Shown: piece after piece, positions 1 through 11,807 of the stretch
Position numbering within the stretch: the stretch's first letter is position 1
Layout: every line of letters starts with the position of its first letter
Assembly (NCBI RefSeq): GCF_000204055.1
Contig: NW_006768794.1
Location: 248,001-312,000 of the forward strand
Length of the DNA stretch: 64,000 nucleotides
Reading direction: 5' to 3'
From: Melampsora larici-populina 98AG31
Lineage: Eukaryota > Basidiomycota > Pucciniomycetes > Pucciniales > Melampsoraceae
Notes under the pieces: model-generated
What the model saw: the letters and a program-made list of their open reading frames with translations, nothing else
Database searches by the model: none
What the model was told of the DNA's origin: nothing
Translations under genes and position numbers: made by a program

Positions 1-1097
1 ATTTGATTACCAAACAATTTTGAATTTTGTTCACTTTTGGTATACTTGATGAGCTGGCTCCCTATCATTTTGAACCACCAGTGCCTTTAGAATTCAATGC
101 CATGCTTTCTGGACACATTCTAGTCCAAATAGCATGGTCATCCTGAAATATCTGATATCCAAGCAAACATAAACCGGTCCTAAAACATGATGATCATTTA
201 GAACTTGAAATCACATTCTGTGTAAACCATCAAAAGTAACAGATGAACCGACTACCATAAGTCTTAAATCAAACTTACACTCATCTAGTTCAAATCACTC
301 CAACTTGATCCATCCATGTTGTTTCTTACCTCAGATTCTTCTTTTCTATTTAAACTCTTACCAGGTTTCATAGAATCTCTAATATGGTGTTTATCCATCG
401 ATCGTGTTGTTCTTGACTTAAGTTGTAAGTTTTAGCTACAAAGACTAAAAGAAAGCAATTTGCTAAAAGGAACTCTTGGAACCCATTCTATAACTCTTCC
501 AACCAGACTCAAACAAGACTCAAATCCTTCTGCAAGACTTGCAACCCCTTTATTCGTATTTATTTGCTCAATTTCATCACACTTGATTATACTATGTACA
601 AAACTCGTCATTCAAACTTCAGTCTTTTTTACGATCCCCCCAAAAAAATTCATTTACATTTAAATACATATATACAAATCGTTCATCTAAATACCAAACA
701 ACGAAAAAAAAACGGAAAGAAACGAAAAGAAATTAAAGCTTTGCTTAATTACAATTTTGAAAATCAGAGATGAAGAACGAAAAACCCAAAATAAAAAAAA
801 ATAAAAGATGATGAAAATTTATAAGATGATGAAAATTTATAAGATGAGGAAAATATATAATGGAATTGAGATTCATAAAAAATGTCATCGAAAGTGTTGA
901 TTCATGATGAATGACTTAAATTGGATGTTGTAAAAATAAAACCCTAAATAGAAACCCAAGCACAGTTTAATAAATCAACCCATTTCAAATCCTGTACCCA
1001 TACGTGCCATTCAACCAACACCTCCAACCACTCCTTCAAGAAACCCCCCCGACAAAACCCACAAAAAAAAAATTAAGTAAACACACCAAGATGATTA
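1..1097. other. AT-rich intergenic DNA, no gene seen
   Basis: The stretch is rich in A runs and short repeats such as the two adjacent copies of GATGATGAAAATTTATAA near 807-845. The open frames are short, overlap in conflicting frames and show no domain or splice structure. It lies 3' of the minus-strand gene that ends at 1098 and probably holds its 3' UTR and terminator. I see nothing else in it. Confidence 0.6.
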
Positions 1098-1644
1098 TTA
1101 TTTAGTAGTAGTAGTAGTTTTCCTAAGAGGTAAATTAGTTTGTAAATTCCAAAGATCACTTTTGCGTTTAAGTTCCAAAGTATTCAATTCGAAGTCTTTT
1201 TCACGTCTTTTTCTGTTCCTTTTAATGAACAAAAAAGTGGTTGTAGTGATTGAAAAGATCAAGAAAGTGATTGAAACGATTATGATGATGATGGTTATTT
1301 GATGGTTTAGAGGTTTGGGTGAGGTTGAGGTTAGACTTGTGCTGGTTGATGATGTGGGTGTAGCACTATGTGAATAACCATTCGTTTTAGTTTTACTTCT
1401 TGATCATCTAAAAATCAATGAATGTTGCTACTCACCTTACGGTTTGGATTCCTGCATTGTAGCCTATTAGACTTTGACCACCGTTACTGAGTGTCACAAC
1501 AGGTAAATCACCGTGATGGACGATCTGCCATCCTGGTACTCCTATGCTTTCATTCAATGAAGCAGTACTAGAAACAACTGATGAAGGCTTCAGTGTAGGT
1601 CCTTTCACTGCACTCGCTGTGACTGTGCTTAGATTGTTGGCCAT
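1098..1644 (-). CDS. small single-pass Ser/Thr-rich membrane protein (158 aa), start uncertain
   Basis: Two exons, 1644-1436 and 1365-1098, are joined by a 70-nt intron with a GTGAGT donor and an ATAG acceptor. The join restores the frame and gives 158 aa. The N-terminal half is polar (GPTLKPSSVVSSTAS, then LPVVTLSNGG). Exon 2 opens with a Ser/Thr/Pro stalk, then one hydrophobic segment (ITIIIIIVSITFLIFS, about residues 98-120), then a basic tail (IKRNRKRREK) ending in a run of five threonines. This is the layout of a type I/III single-pass plasma-membrane protein. No N-terminal signal peptide is visible, so the true start may lie in upstream exons; an open stretch at about 1985-1850 on the same strand is a candidate. 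No family recognised. A stress-sensor-like role is possible but not shown. Confidence 0.55.
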
Positions 1645-1849
1645 GATGTTCGAAAGCCTAAAAGTTCAAGTTGGGTAGAAAGATTGTGGGCGGGAAAGTA
1701 CTGCTTCGGTTCGGATTGATCGATACCTTGGTCATGAGATTTCTAGAAGACTTGAACGATTGAGAATATGAGTCCTATGATCAGTAACTTGTTGGAAAGA
1801 TTGTTGTCTTTGGATTATTTTATGACTTTTTCTTTACTAAACTCACCAG

Positions 1850-1985
1850 AATGGAAAACTAAACCAAAAGTTGTGAATCCTAGCTCAGAAATTCCTAGAT
1901 CAAAGATATCATTCGACTCTTTATGAGTTTGTAGGAATCGGAATCGGAATTGATTATGTGCTAAAGAATCAGTTTATCTTTAAAG
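1850..1985 (-). other. possible upstream exon of the 1.1-1.6 kb gene
   Basis: This stop-free stretch on the minus strand includes the peptide DIFDLGISELGFTTFGLVF and ends at a good GTGAGT donor near 1846. It reads like coding sequence, but I could not join it in phase to the exon starting at 1644. It may be an upstream exon of that gene, or chance. Confidence 0.25.
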
Positions 1986-2099
1986 AAATCAAGAGGGTTT
2001 TCCACTAGACGGTTTTTGAAGTAAACACCGCGAGAATAATTTTGGTCATGCGATTCACAACTTACGACTTCACTGGTGTGATATGTGGATGACGAATGG

Positions 2100-2676
2100 G
2101 AATGTTAAAATAGGATTTAGTTTGATGACTATCTCCTAAAAAGTTAAAAACTATACACACGTTCATGATTTCTTTTTGAAGTTGATTGAGTTTTTTAAAA
2201 TTCCATAAACTCTTAAAGCTTTATTAGAATGAATATGAAGTTGATATGTATGCACCCCACTTTAAGGAATCAAGTTTCTTGTCGATTTAGAAAACTTGCT
2301 TGGCATCTTTCACTTTTGATTTTGCATCTTCCCTGCTGATTTTGCATCTTTCCTTTTGATCTTTTGTAGGGTTTCTTTTATCCATATTTTAGATCCGTAC
2401 ATGGTATCCATCCGTCTTGTGTAAAGAAACGTTTCATCTATTTCTCTTGAATGCTTCTTTTTACGAACCGATCTTTCAAAAAAGAGTTAACCAAAACCAG
2501 CCAAGACCAAAAATAGTTTGATGATCAAACTGATCTTATTGGGAATACATGTACCAAATCTTCGTATATTTTGTAAAACTATAATCACACTCGAGTAACA
2601 AACCCAAAGAAATCCACTGATGAAGGTAATAAAGCGGGGAAGTTACACAGGAAAAAAGCTTGGATATTTCAGTATG
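2100..2676. other. intergenic, no gene seen
   Basis: AT-rich sequence with short direct repeats (TTTGCATCTTTC/TTTTGATTTTGCATCTTCC near 2300-2350). No plausible exon chain and no RNA gene were seen. Confidence 0.5.
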
Positions 2677-2678
2677 TA

Positions 2679-3291
2679 CAGTCAAACCCTTCTAAAGCCA
2701 TACCCCTTGGTGGAAAGGCAAACCTATGGTTATAGAGGGGTTATGTCTTTGTTGGGGAACCCCTCTATAGGCATACATTCAATGCTATACATTGAAATCC
2801 CTCTAAAGGCATGAAAGACATGGCTTTAGAGGGTGGTTTCTCTGCCGCCATAGAGAATATCCCTCTAAAGACATGAACAACATTGCTTTAGAGGGTTGTC
2901 TGAGCAGGAAGAGACAGCAACATAGATTTTTGATTCCCAATTTGTGTGATGTAAGGTGAAGTTGCTTTGTCAAACAGTATGGCCACTATGCCATAGTGTT
3001 CTGGTGGCGGTGAACTGTCTTCTTGATCAGTCATGGTGTGCATCTGATTTGGTGCAACAATACTCAGGAGCAAGAATTTAAGGATTCCTACCTGCCTATT
3101 GATCACTTTTCTATGGCTTTACATTGAAAAGATCATTTTTTTTTCTGAATTCTGGGTATGGCTTAATGGGTTAGGCAGAAACTATGGGATTTTATCAAAT
3201 TTTGGCCCCTTCCAAGTTGGGAGAACCAAAAAACCATGCCTATAGAGGGTTTAAGGCTTTAGAGGGGTGCAGCTTTAGAAGGGTTTGACTA
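2679..3291. mobile_element. non-autonomous TA-flanked DNA transposon (MITE), 613 bp
   Basis: The left end CAGTCAAACCCTTCTAAAGC (2679) is matched by its inverted form GCTTTAGAAGGGTTTGACT at 3273-3291, and both ends are flanked by the dinucleotide TA (2677-2678, 3292-3293). Inside are at least four further subterminal copies of the motif CCCTCTAAAGGCATG / GGCTTTAGAGGG in both orientations (about 2730-2900 and 3240-3270), so the element can fold into a branched hairpin. There is no transposase frame. TA duplication with a CAGTCAAACC terminus fits the Tc1/mariner-pogo group. A second element with the same terminus sits at 19244-19332. Confidence 0.75.
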
Positions 3292-3790
3292 TACAAGCTT
3301 CAGTCTGGGAGAAAAGTGTAAAGTAGCAGTTGTTGAAGAAGGCTTAAGAAGAGTTTTCTTCTAAATAAGTGGATGCATGAGTGTAACTTCAAGTGATGAG
3401 TTTTACTTTTCTCATTTGAGATGTTGATTATGGAGGGTAATTAGGTAGAAATTCACTTGTTGATACATTTGTATACAAAGTGGATCTTCAAGCTCTTTTC
3501 AAGGCTGTGTTTAGCTGTGAAATATGGCCAGCCGAATGGACTTCTTGAGTGCTTGGGATACAAAAAGAAGATGAGTTTGTAGATAGAGAGATGCTTGAGT
3601 TCAATTGAATTGTTTGATTGGGGTAAGGTATATGCTCCGCAGTAAGTATTTTGATGAAGAGATCATGGAAGATACATAGAAGATGAAATCAAATTGAGTT
3701 TGAAAATGAAATTGACAAAAAACCAAAAATCAACTTTAACCAAAACTTGAGTCAACTTCTCAACTTCTCAACCACAACTACAACCAAGAA

Positions 3791-4225
3791 ATGACAGAAG
3801 AAACTCAAGAAGTACCTGCAATTCCTCTCAAGTCTCGAAAGATTAATTCGACTGGAAAACGAAAGACAAGTGAAGGATCACATCCAAGCACAACAAGTAG
3901 TCATAGTAGTAATAACAAGACAAGAAAAACACAATCTATGATACCAAGTTCATCAAAACCGATTCATAAGAAACACAAATCAAATCAAACGACTGGTACT
4001 AGTGCTGGTACTTCTACTGGTGTTTCTAAAATCTTTGAAGAATCTGAATCTGAATCAGAAGATAACATTCCATTAGCTAAATCTTTATTTCAAGTAGATC
4101 GAAAACCTGTTCTTAACCATAATCAATCTAAACTTAAGACTACTAATCCTACTGCTACTTACAGATATGAAGATGATTCAGATATCGAATTTACAGCTGT
4201 TTCAACAAAGATTGATTTTTTTTGA
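3791..4225 (+). CDS. N-terminal part of nuclear-type Ser-rich protein, probably the 5' exon of the following coiled-coil gene
   Basis: This open frame encodes a low-complexity, Ser/Thr/Lys-rich peptide with basic clusters (SRKINSTGKRK, IHKKHKS) that look like nuclear localisation signals, and an acidic block (ESESESEDNIPLAKSLF, YEDDSDIEF) typical of intrinsically disordered nuclear proteins. It stops at a T run at 4223. About 190 bp later the same kind of polar sequence resumes (from about 4399, KDNSTTHSDPA) and runs into the large coiled-coil frame. No GT-AG intron joins them. The intervening segment looks like an insertion, or a non-canonical intron, between ..ACAAAG and ATAAAGGATAAC. It may instead be a separate short gene. 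Confidence 0.45.
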   Translation: MTEETQEVPAIPLKSRKINSTGKRKTSEGSHPSTTSSHSSNNKTRKTQSMIPSSSKPIHKKHKSNQTTGTSAGTSTGVSKIFEESESESEDNIPLAKSLFQVDRKPVLNHNQSKLKTTNPTATYRYEDDSDIEFTAVSTKIDFF

Positions 4226-4398
4226 AAATCTCGCCAATGTGCAAAACCCGGGTTTTGTCCTGTTTTGTCCCTCACCCAATTTTGTCTCTCCGCTGATTGG
4301 AAGAATACAGAAAAGAATAAACCTGTAAATTGAGTTTTGTCTCTGGTTTTACCCGCTGCGGAGACAACTTTCTCCAAAAAAAGTTGTCAACCTCTCTT
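4226..4398. other. possible small insertion interrupting a coding region
   Basis: A ~175-bp non-coding segment with short internal palindromes (AAAACCCGGGTTTT; ACAACTTTCTCC followed by AAAAAAAGTTGT) lies between two polar coding stretches in the same orientation. The flanks share AAAG (..CAAAG and ATAAAG..), compatible with a 4-bp target duplication but too short to prove it. No terminal inverted repeat is clear. Confidence 0.3.
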
Positions 4399-4562
4399 GA
4401 AACGGCTGTATAAAGGATAACTCTACTACTCATTCAGATCCAGCTATCACAAACGAACAAGTCATTAAACCAAATCAAACTCAAAAAGATGAGTCAACTA
4501 TAAAAGACACAATTCCTTCTACAAACACCAAACCCACTTCAACCAATTCATCAAACCCTATC

Positions 4563-7553
4563 ATGTCATCTGAACTCAAGACCTCTCAAACCACCACCAA
4601 TCCAACTGATCTTCTCAACTCGATCCAAAATGTCTTAACCGAAACGTTTCGAATCTTGATCCGTGAAGTTCCACCCTTACAATCCCAACGAGAAGCATTA
4701 GTGGGAATGTATGCTGATGCAGCTCAACTAGCGGAAAACGAACCGGGGGAATCGGTTTATGAAGCTGAATTACTTGAGAAATCTCACCGATTAAAAGAAT
4801 CGGATCGTCAGTTTCAAGCTTTGTTGGTCAGATTAGTTGAACCGCTTAGTAAGACGATGATACAGTTGTCGACAGGGTATCAGGCTGATCATTCACTTCG
4901 ATGTCAAGTTGATCAACTTCATCAAACTATCATTAAACAATCATCTCGATTAGATTTTCAGGAAAAACAAATTAAGGGATATGAGAATGGGATGAAAGAA
5001 ACTAAGGAGAAGATGAACACACAGATTGCAAAGGTAGAAAGTGATTTTCATTTAATTCAAACTTTACAAGATGAAAGGATTAAAGAAATGATGAAGAAAG
5101 GAGATTTGTCGGATCAGAATAGAGTAGAACATGATGAAAAGATATCGAAACAGTTGAATAATAATTTACAATCATTGAAAGATTTCGAGTCTAAGACTTC
5201 TAGGGTTATTCAAGAGAATAAAGAGTTTGAAGGAAAGTTAAATAAGGTTTCAGATGAAGATAAGAAAGGAAGGAAAGCTTTGGAAAAGAAATTGATGATT
5301 AAGATTGAAGGTTGTGAAAAGGATTTTAAAGAGTTTGTAGGCAAATCAGATGATAGGAATGGTTTGTTGGATCAAAGTTTGAAAGGGTTGGAAAGTAAAC
5401 TCGAGGGTAGATGTAAATCATTGGAAAGTCAATCGGGCAATTCTTTAAAGGAACTTGAAGAGAAGATGAACAATTCGATTAAAGCTTATGATACTCGATT
5501 CCAGGAGTTAGAAAGTAAGCTTAAGAAACAAGGGTTGGGACAAAAACATCAAGAACTACAATACCTGAAACTTCAAAAAACGATGCAAGTTTATGAAGAA
5601 TCTTCAAAGAGCTTGAATGAACGAGTTGAAGGATTGAAAGAGATGGACGATCGATTGGCTATGAAGATTAAAGAAGATGAAAGGAAAGATGTCCAGATCA
5701 ATCAAACTTACGCCAGTCATCAAGCTTCATTAGAACGGATCACTCAATTAACGATTACTGTTCAAGAAACGTCTCAATCATTAAAAGATTTACAAAGTGA
5801 GATTTCTAAGAAAGAACAACTTAATGAACAAACTAAAGTGATTGAAATCCAAGAGGTTTGTCAAGAAGTTTTGGTGCCTTGTTTAGATCGAGTCAGTAAA
5901 TTAGAAAACAGTTTTGGAAAACTTAAAGAAGCTCAACAAGAAGAACAACGGCTTCAAGCTTCTTCAAAGGTGAGAGCTGATGAACCTAACACGTTACGAA
6001 AAGATTCATCACAGCCTATAGAAGAGGTTTCGATGCGAGCACCTAATGAAGAAACGCGACGTCAGGATTCAGGAGTGAATAGCTCTCGTGTACCTTCTAC
6101 TCCTGCTCTTCAGCCTTCAGATCCAAGTCATCCATCAACAATCCCATCCAATGCTGGGAATCCTACTACACCAATCGATCATCCAGCCAGACCATCATCT
6201 CTTACCTCTCGACACCCTAGTCTGGTACCGAACGCTCACAAGTCAAGTGCTCCTAACCCGACCTTACGAGTGGACACGACTTTAAAAGCCGCTACAGTTA
6301 ATCACTTACGTACCACTCATGTATCATCTCCTACGCCTGTTGAATCAGGTGTGAACAATACAGGATTCAGCTTACACCAACTCGAAGGATTGTATAGTTA
6401 TTTAAGTCATAGACTGATGAATAGTAATTGGTTAAGTGAGATGATCAAGACGAAGGTAGGAGAGAATGAAGTGAATCAAGAAGTTTTGGAAAAGATGAGG
6501 AAGGTGATGAAGTTTGTGAACTCGTTGAAAGTGGATGAGGATTTGATTATTAAGAAGAGAAAGCAGAAAGAGGATGGGACGGAAGATTTGGAGTTGATGA
6601 AAAAAAATGATTTACCGCTGGTCGGGTGTGAGCATTTGATGGAGATTCAGAACTTGTGGACTAGATCGAAGGTCTTGGAACAAAAGATTTCAGAGGTCGA
6701 TTTGAGGTGTACTGAAATTATATCAAAGGAAGTTAAAGTGAGTTCATCATTTAGTGTTGCTGGTGATGATGAGTTTTAGGTTTTGGGGTTTTAAGGTCGA
6801 TGGTGTAAAGTGGTCTATTTTAAAAGAATCTTTTTGATAGCTCATCTTGACCGCTTTGAAACTCTTGATCTGCTTTTTCATTTCGGGAGAGAGAGTATTG
6901 ATCTTTGGTTTCGTTTTTTTTTTGATTCGTTTAGCAAAACCTATCGAAGACGGATGTAGGAGTGGTTCAACCAGGAACAGTAAGTTTCTTTCTATTCTCT
7001 GTTATGAGCTTTCTGATTCTAAGTTGACTCAACACGATTTTCTGATTAGACTACATTTGATAAGAATCTTGAAAATCGAATTCTCAAAATAGTAGAAACG
7101 ATGGTGAAAGAAACCGTAGCCCACCAACTCACAAAAGTAGATTTATCAAACGAACCGAATCTAAACTCATCAAACAGTATGAAACCGATCCAAGAAATCC
7201 TCAAACGGAATCCAAGTTTACCAATCCATATTTTAAGAAGTTTTGAAAGCCATATAGTAGAAAGAATGATCAATTTAAGTGGAGAAGAAGCTTGGAAAAC
7301 CTATGAAGGATTGATTAAGGATGAGGAAGCTAGAGAAGAAGGTGAGGAAGATGAGAGAGAGAAAGTCGAGGCGGTCGATTTGGAATTGATGGGGAAATGG
7401 ATTGGGTTCTTTAAGGATTTGAAGGTTGGGAGTTTGCAGAAGGAGAAGAAGAAGAAGGAATTGGAGGTCGGGTTGGTTTTGAATGAGTTTAGGGGCTTTA
7501 TGGATCGGGTCATTCCTTTTTATGAAACTGTTAATCGTTATATTTCAGAGTAG
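4563..7553 (+). CDS. large coiled-coil protein (about 907 aa from this start)
   Basis: Exons 4563-6737, 6935-6979 and 7050-7553 join in phase 0 through GTGAGT..TTTAG and GTAAGT..TTAG introns. The frame stays open upstream to about 4399, so the real start may be earlier. Residues ~25-110 look helical. Residues ~115-480 form a long, charged coiled coil with repeated LKxLExK-type heptads. A Ser/Pro-rich disordered linker covers ~490-600. Residues ~605-725 are a helical C-terminal block (LEGLYSYLSHRLMNSNWLSEMI). The last exon adds another helical, Glu/Lys-rich segment with PIQEILKRNPSLPIHILRSF. No catalytic motif is seen. It is probably a structural or scaffold protein, perhaps spindle-pole or nuclear; I do not recognise the family. 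An alternative small exon at 6841-6894 is also in phase but is hydrophobic and less likely. Confidence 0.7.
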
Positions 7554-9215
7554 GTTTTTTTTCGTTTTCTTTTGGAAAAGAGAGGGTTTGTGATAGGAAT
7601 TGATTTTTTTGATTTCTTTTGGGTTGGTTAGACAATCATTAAAATCTAGTGTTAATCCTGTTTAAGAGTTTTCTTTTTTTTAAGAAACAAACAAAGCGTA
7701 AGGTCTTGGATCAGATCGGATTGGACAAATCGATGGATCGGATTCTTTTTTTCTCTACCTCTCTTTCCCTCTTATATATCTGAAAAACTGATCCATATAT
7801 ATCTTATTATGATGATTAACTTTTTTTTTTTGGAATCGAGTTCTTTTTCTTTTTCTTTATTTTGAAGTGAAGTGATGTGATGCTATGTATGTATGTAAAT
7901 CAATGGGTTATTTTTTAGTGTTGTTGTGTTTTTTTGTTAAAAAGGATGGAAGAAAAGTGGGAGGGTTTTGCTCAGATTCAGTTTGAAAATCAAAAATCAA
8001 AAATCGAAATTAGTTTTGTAGACCTTTCATCATATATATATCAAAACAAGTCATCATTGATCCTATATATACATATATGTAGTATGGCTTGTTTTGTTCT
8101 CGGATTTTTTTCCTTTTAGGTTTAATATAAGATGTACTACAAAAAAAAGAAAAAAATAGGTTGTAATGTGTTGTGTGTGTGTGGCTTTTTGATGATTTGA
8201 AAGTGATTTATATATGTTATGTAAAAATTTAAGCTTGTAAAGGAAAGATGAGGGTTTTTTGACTTGATGAGATCAGTTTTTTGAAAATTTGGTGGATTGT
8301 CTTTTTAGTTATGAGGATTACGTGAACATGATTTAAGATGGTTTTTGATTTTGTTCTTGGTGTGTTTTTTTGTGCTTCTATTCAGATATATTATATGTGC
8401 GTATATTTCCTTTTTTCTTCCTCTGTGACAAGAGGATTGATTGATGTATGAAGATATCTGAAATTACATAGATCCTTTTATGTATGAGCTTTTGGAGTAC
8501 ATTATAGAATTGAAGAAAACTGTACATGGCTTTAAATTCCATTATGTAGGGTACTCAAAGTTGGGTATGGTTGAGAGGCTTGGTTTTGTAGCTCAAGGAT
8601 CCATCTGGTTGAGAGATGTTGGGTGCGTACTCTGACGTCAAGGCAGGATGTATTCGTCGTATTTGTCGCGTGTCGGCCTCGCCGGAATTTGTCAAGTTTA
8701 GGTTTACCCCGCTTGTGTATCACACCAAAGCTTGAGGATGGTGTAATACGCAATAAGAAAAAACGCCTGAGGCGGCGGCCAGCAGAGTCTGCCCTTGTTG
8801 GAGGAGATTAGTTTGAGTGAACTCATTTGAACAAGGGTAAACATTTAGCTCAACAAAAGCACACACCAAGTTCCAACCGTAGAAAGAGACTGGGACTCAA
8901 TTGTGTAAGTTAGGGTAAACATCGGTTGAAGTGATGGATTGCAGAAATCCAGAATCATCGTCCTCCCTTCAGTATTTTTCAAGTCTTGTGAACAGACTTG
9001 ACGGAGTTCTGTTGACTTATCTCCGAATCTTCTATCCTTGGGCGGTTACCATCACATGATATCTTCGGATAGTCCTTTTCTATTTGATTCTTGAGCCCAC
9101 ATGACGTCGTTTTCATTCACGTAGTGGCGTCTTCGACTATTGCTCTTGCTTCAGTACTTTAAGACGCGTCTTTGGGAGAAAATAGTGAAAATCGCCTCGC
9201 ACACCTAGTGATAGT
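7554..9215. other. long intergenic region with one GC-richer patch
   Basis: 7554-8500 is AT-rich with T runs and ATATAT stretches and holds no convincing exon. 8620-8815 is clearly richer in G+C (CGTCGTATTTGTCGCGTGTC, AGGCGGCGGCCAGCAG) and may be an old insert or a small RNA locus, but nothing is recognisable. 8820-9215 leads into the MFS gene and probably contains its promoter and 5' UTR. Confidence 0.5.
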
Positions 9216-11807
9216 ATGGCAGCTGTCGAAATAGCACCGGCCTCCTTGGGCCCTGTAGAGCCATCGAAATCAGCTTCGAGGCCTGGCTCATCTACAGCGG
9301 TAGGCTCAGAGAAATTTCATCAAGATCAATCGCTCCTCAAAGAGGATTCATCAATAGAACGGACGGCGCTTTCAAGTGCGATGGACTCTGATCTCACACA
9401 GCATCCCAACGCGGAAAAGCCTTTCAACTATATCTTTGAGAACTCACCGAGAGTATATATACCTGGAAGTCAAGAAGATAAAAGGCTGGTCAACACTATT
9501 GACTTACACCTGTAAGCATTCCTCATAAATTCCAACTCCGAATACGAGCTTGAATGGTTTTCACACTTAGCTTTCCAGATACTAATGATGAGCTCCTGGG
9601 ATTCGTGAACCGCCAGTTTGCCTTGCATATGTATCTTATACCTTTTGAATTGTCAGGAAAACTTCATTCAAACTGGGTAAAAGAGGTATCATCAATACTT
9701 ACAAGACTTTAACTTCTATACCTTTCTCTTTTGTTTCATCACTTGATATCTTTGAGCAGTCCTCGACCGGTCAAGTGTACGTTCAATTAGAATCTGATAG
9801 TGTTGGGATAAATTACCAACATTTGTTTTTTGAACGAAATTATTCAGATTGGAAATGCAAGAATTGGTGGGATGGAAAAAGATCTCAAACTCAAACCCGA
9901 AGATTATTCTTTAGCTGTATTGATATTCTTTGTAGGATATTTGTGAGATAATCTTTCAAGTTATATTAACGATCTTCCATTGGTGTTTACAAAGAAAAAT
10001 CCTGATTTATAATTCCACCGAAAAAAAACAGACTAGCCGAAATCCCAAGCAATATGTTGTTAACAAGACTTCGACCTTCTCTCTTCATTCCTTTTCTAAC
10101 TTTTAGTTGGGGATTGGTAGCTACTTTACTTTCTGTAGTCAAAACTAAGGAACAATTGATTGGGGTGAGATTTGTATTAGGATTTATGGAGTGAGTATAT
10201 ATATGATCCGATTAAAATTTGCTCGAACTCGAAAGGAGTGCTTTAAACTTGATCTAACTTATATTTGTTGAATCTCTTTCAGATCTGGATTTTTTCCTGG
10301 TATAGTGAGTGAAGGCTTCATGACCAGCGATTGGTCATTTCTGACGGTGATTTTTTCGTTATCTTTTCTTTTAAAATTATTAGCTTTTCCTCTTATCCTC
10401 ATGGTATAGGAGAAGAGAGCTAGCAAAAAGGCTTGGGATTATATTCACTGCATCAATCATGGCGGGCGCTTTTGGTGAGTCTCTCCTTTCTTCATATCTA
10501 GAATACTTTGTCTTTATGCGTGATAAAAGCTTGACTTGGTGAAATTCTTTGACCTTGATTCAACCAACAAAGGCGGACTCCTCTCAGGCGGTGTGATCAC
10601 AGGAATGGATGAGGTTAGGGGGATCCGTGGATGGAGGTGGCTTTTTATCAGTTGAGTTTTTCTTTGAGATAAATTGTGACCAATCAGAGCTAATTTGTTT
10701 TTTTAGTCGAGGGAGCAATCACAATGCTTGCGTCAATAGTTGTCATCTTCTTCATGCCTGATTGGCCGTCTAATACAAAATGGCTCACTGCAGAGCAACG
10801 CGCGCTCGCAACAGCTAGAATAGCAGCCGACCGACCAGCTCGTGCACATTCAACACTAAACTTGACTCATTTGCAAGCTTTTAAGGCTACTGTGACAGAT
10901 TGGAGAGTTTACTTGTTCTGTTTGATGGGTGAGTCAAGTGGGATGACCCGGATTTTCCTACGACTTGCTTCCCTCACGACTTTGGATGCATGAGATTGAT
11001 TTGTGATATCACCTTTTAAGATTTGATGATCACTAGTGGAACCACTATATCTTACTTCATTCCTACCATCACTCGTACACTTGGATATACTGGTCAGACA
11101 GCTCAATTTATGACTGTGCCTATCTATGTATGCGCATTCGTGGGCGTCTTGGCCATCTCCTACTCGGCCGACTTTTTCAAGAATCGCGCTTTTCATGTAG
11201 CAATCCCAACAGCGGTTGCTGGAGTGACCTATGCAATCTGTACTAGAGTTACCAACTCAGAGGCTCGTTACGGTCTCATCTGGTTAGAATTCTTTCTCTC
11301 ATAAAATCTCTCATGTCTTTTCAAGAGAACTGATATAACCAACACATGACTGGTGAGATATAGCATAGGATATGCAACTAACTTGGGAGCTCTTCCTGTT
11401 TTACTCGCCTGGCTTTCAAAAGAAATCAATTATCCTGATTCAAAACGCGCAGTATCACAAGCTCTTGTAAACTCAGGTAAGACGACTAGGAAGCTAAACG
11501 TTGAATCATTAACCAGCTTATGCTGATTGTATTGTCGCTTTAAATTCTTGAATACTTCATCTTAGTCGGTAATTCAGCATCGATCTATGGTAGTTTTTTG
11601 TGGTCTGATTCACCCAAGTTTACTAATGGGTTCATGGCAAATTCAATCTTCTGTTTTACTTGTGCTCTCATTTCTATTGTTGGACATATTCTTTTTATTA
11701 AATTTTATTCTAGAATGAAGAGTAGATCAGAAAGTGATTCAAGATCATCAGTTGATATGCAAACCACTACTGGTCCTTTGAAAGAAAATAAAACCGGTTG
11801 TATTTAG
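9216..11807 (+). CDS. MFS transporter, allantoate permease/anion:cation symporter type (543 aa, 12 exons)
   Basis: Twelve exons, all phase-consistent: 9216-9511, 9617-9651, 9760-9776, 9848-9942, 10032-10190, 10283-10304, 10384-10474, 10573-10650, 10707-10928, 11021-11282, 11364-11476, 11566-11807. After a ~95-residue polar N-terminus the protein shows the family signatures IDLHLLPCICILYLLNFLDR, then IGNARIGGMEKDL, GYLLAEIPSN, the arginine motif WYRRRELAKRLGI, RGWRWLF, and a central loop before the second six-helix half (GTTISYFIPTITRTLGYTGQ). Twelve TM segments are expected. Relatives in yeast (Dal5, Tna1) take up allantoate/ureidosuccinate or nicotinate by proton symport at the plasma membrane; the substrate here is not predictable. 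Exon 3 is only 17 nt. The donors GTCAGG, GTTGAG and GTTAGA are unusual but needed for phase. Confidence 0.9.

Noticed and set aside
6841..6894. Extra hydrophobic exon in the 4.5-7.5 kb coiled-coil gene
   Set aside because: It is phase-compatible, but its LTALKLLICFF-like content does not fit a soluble coiled coil, and direct splicing 6737 to 6935 is cleaner.
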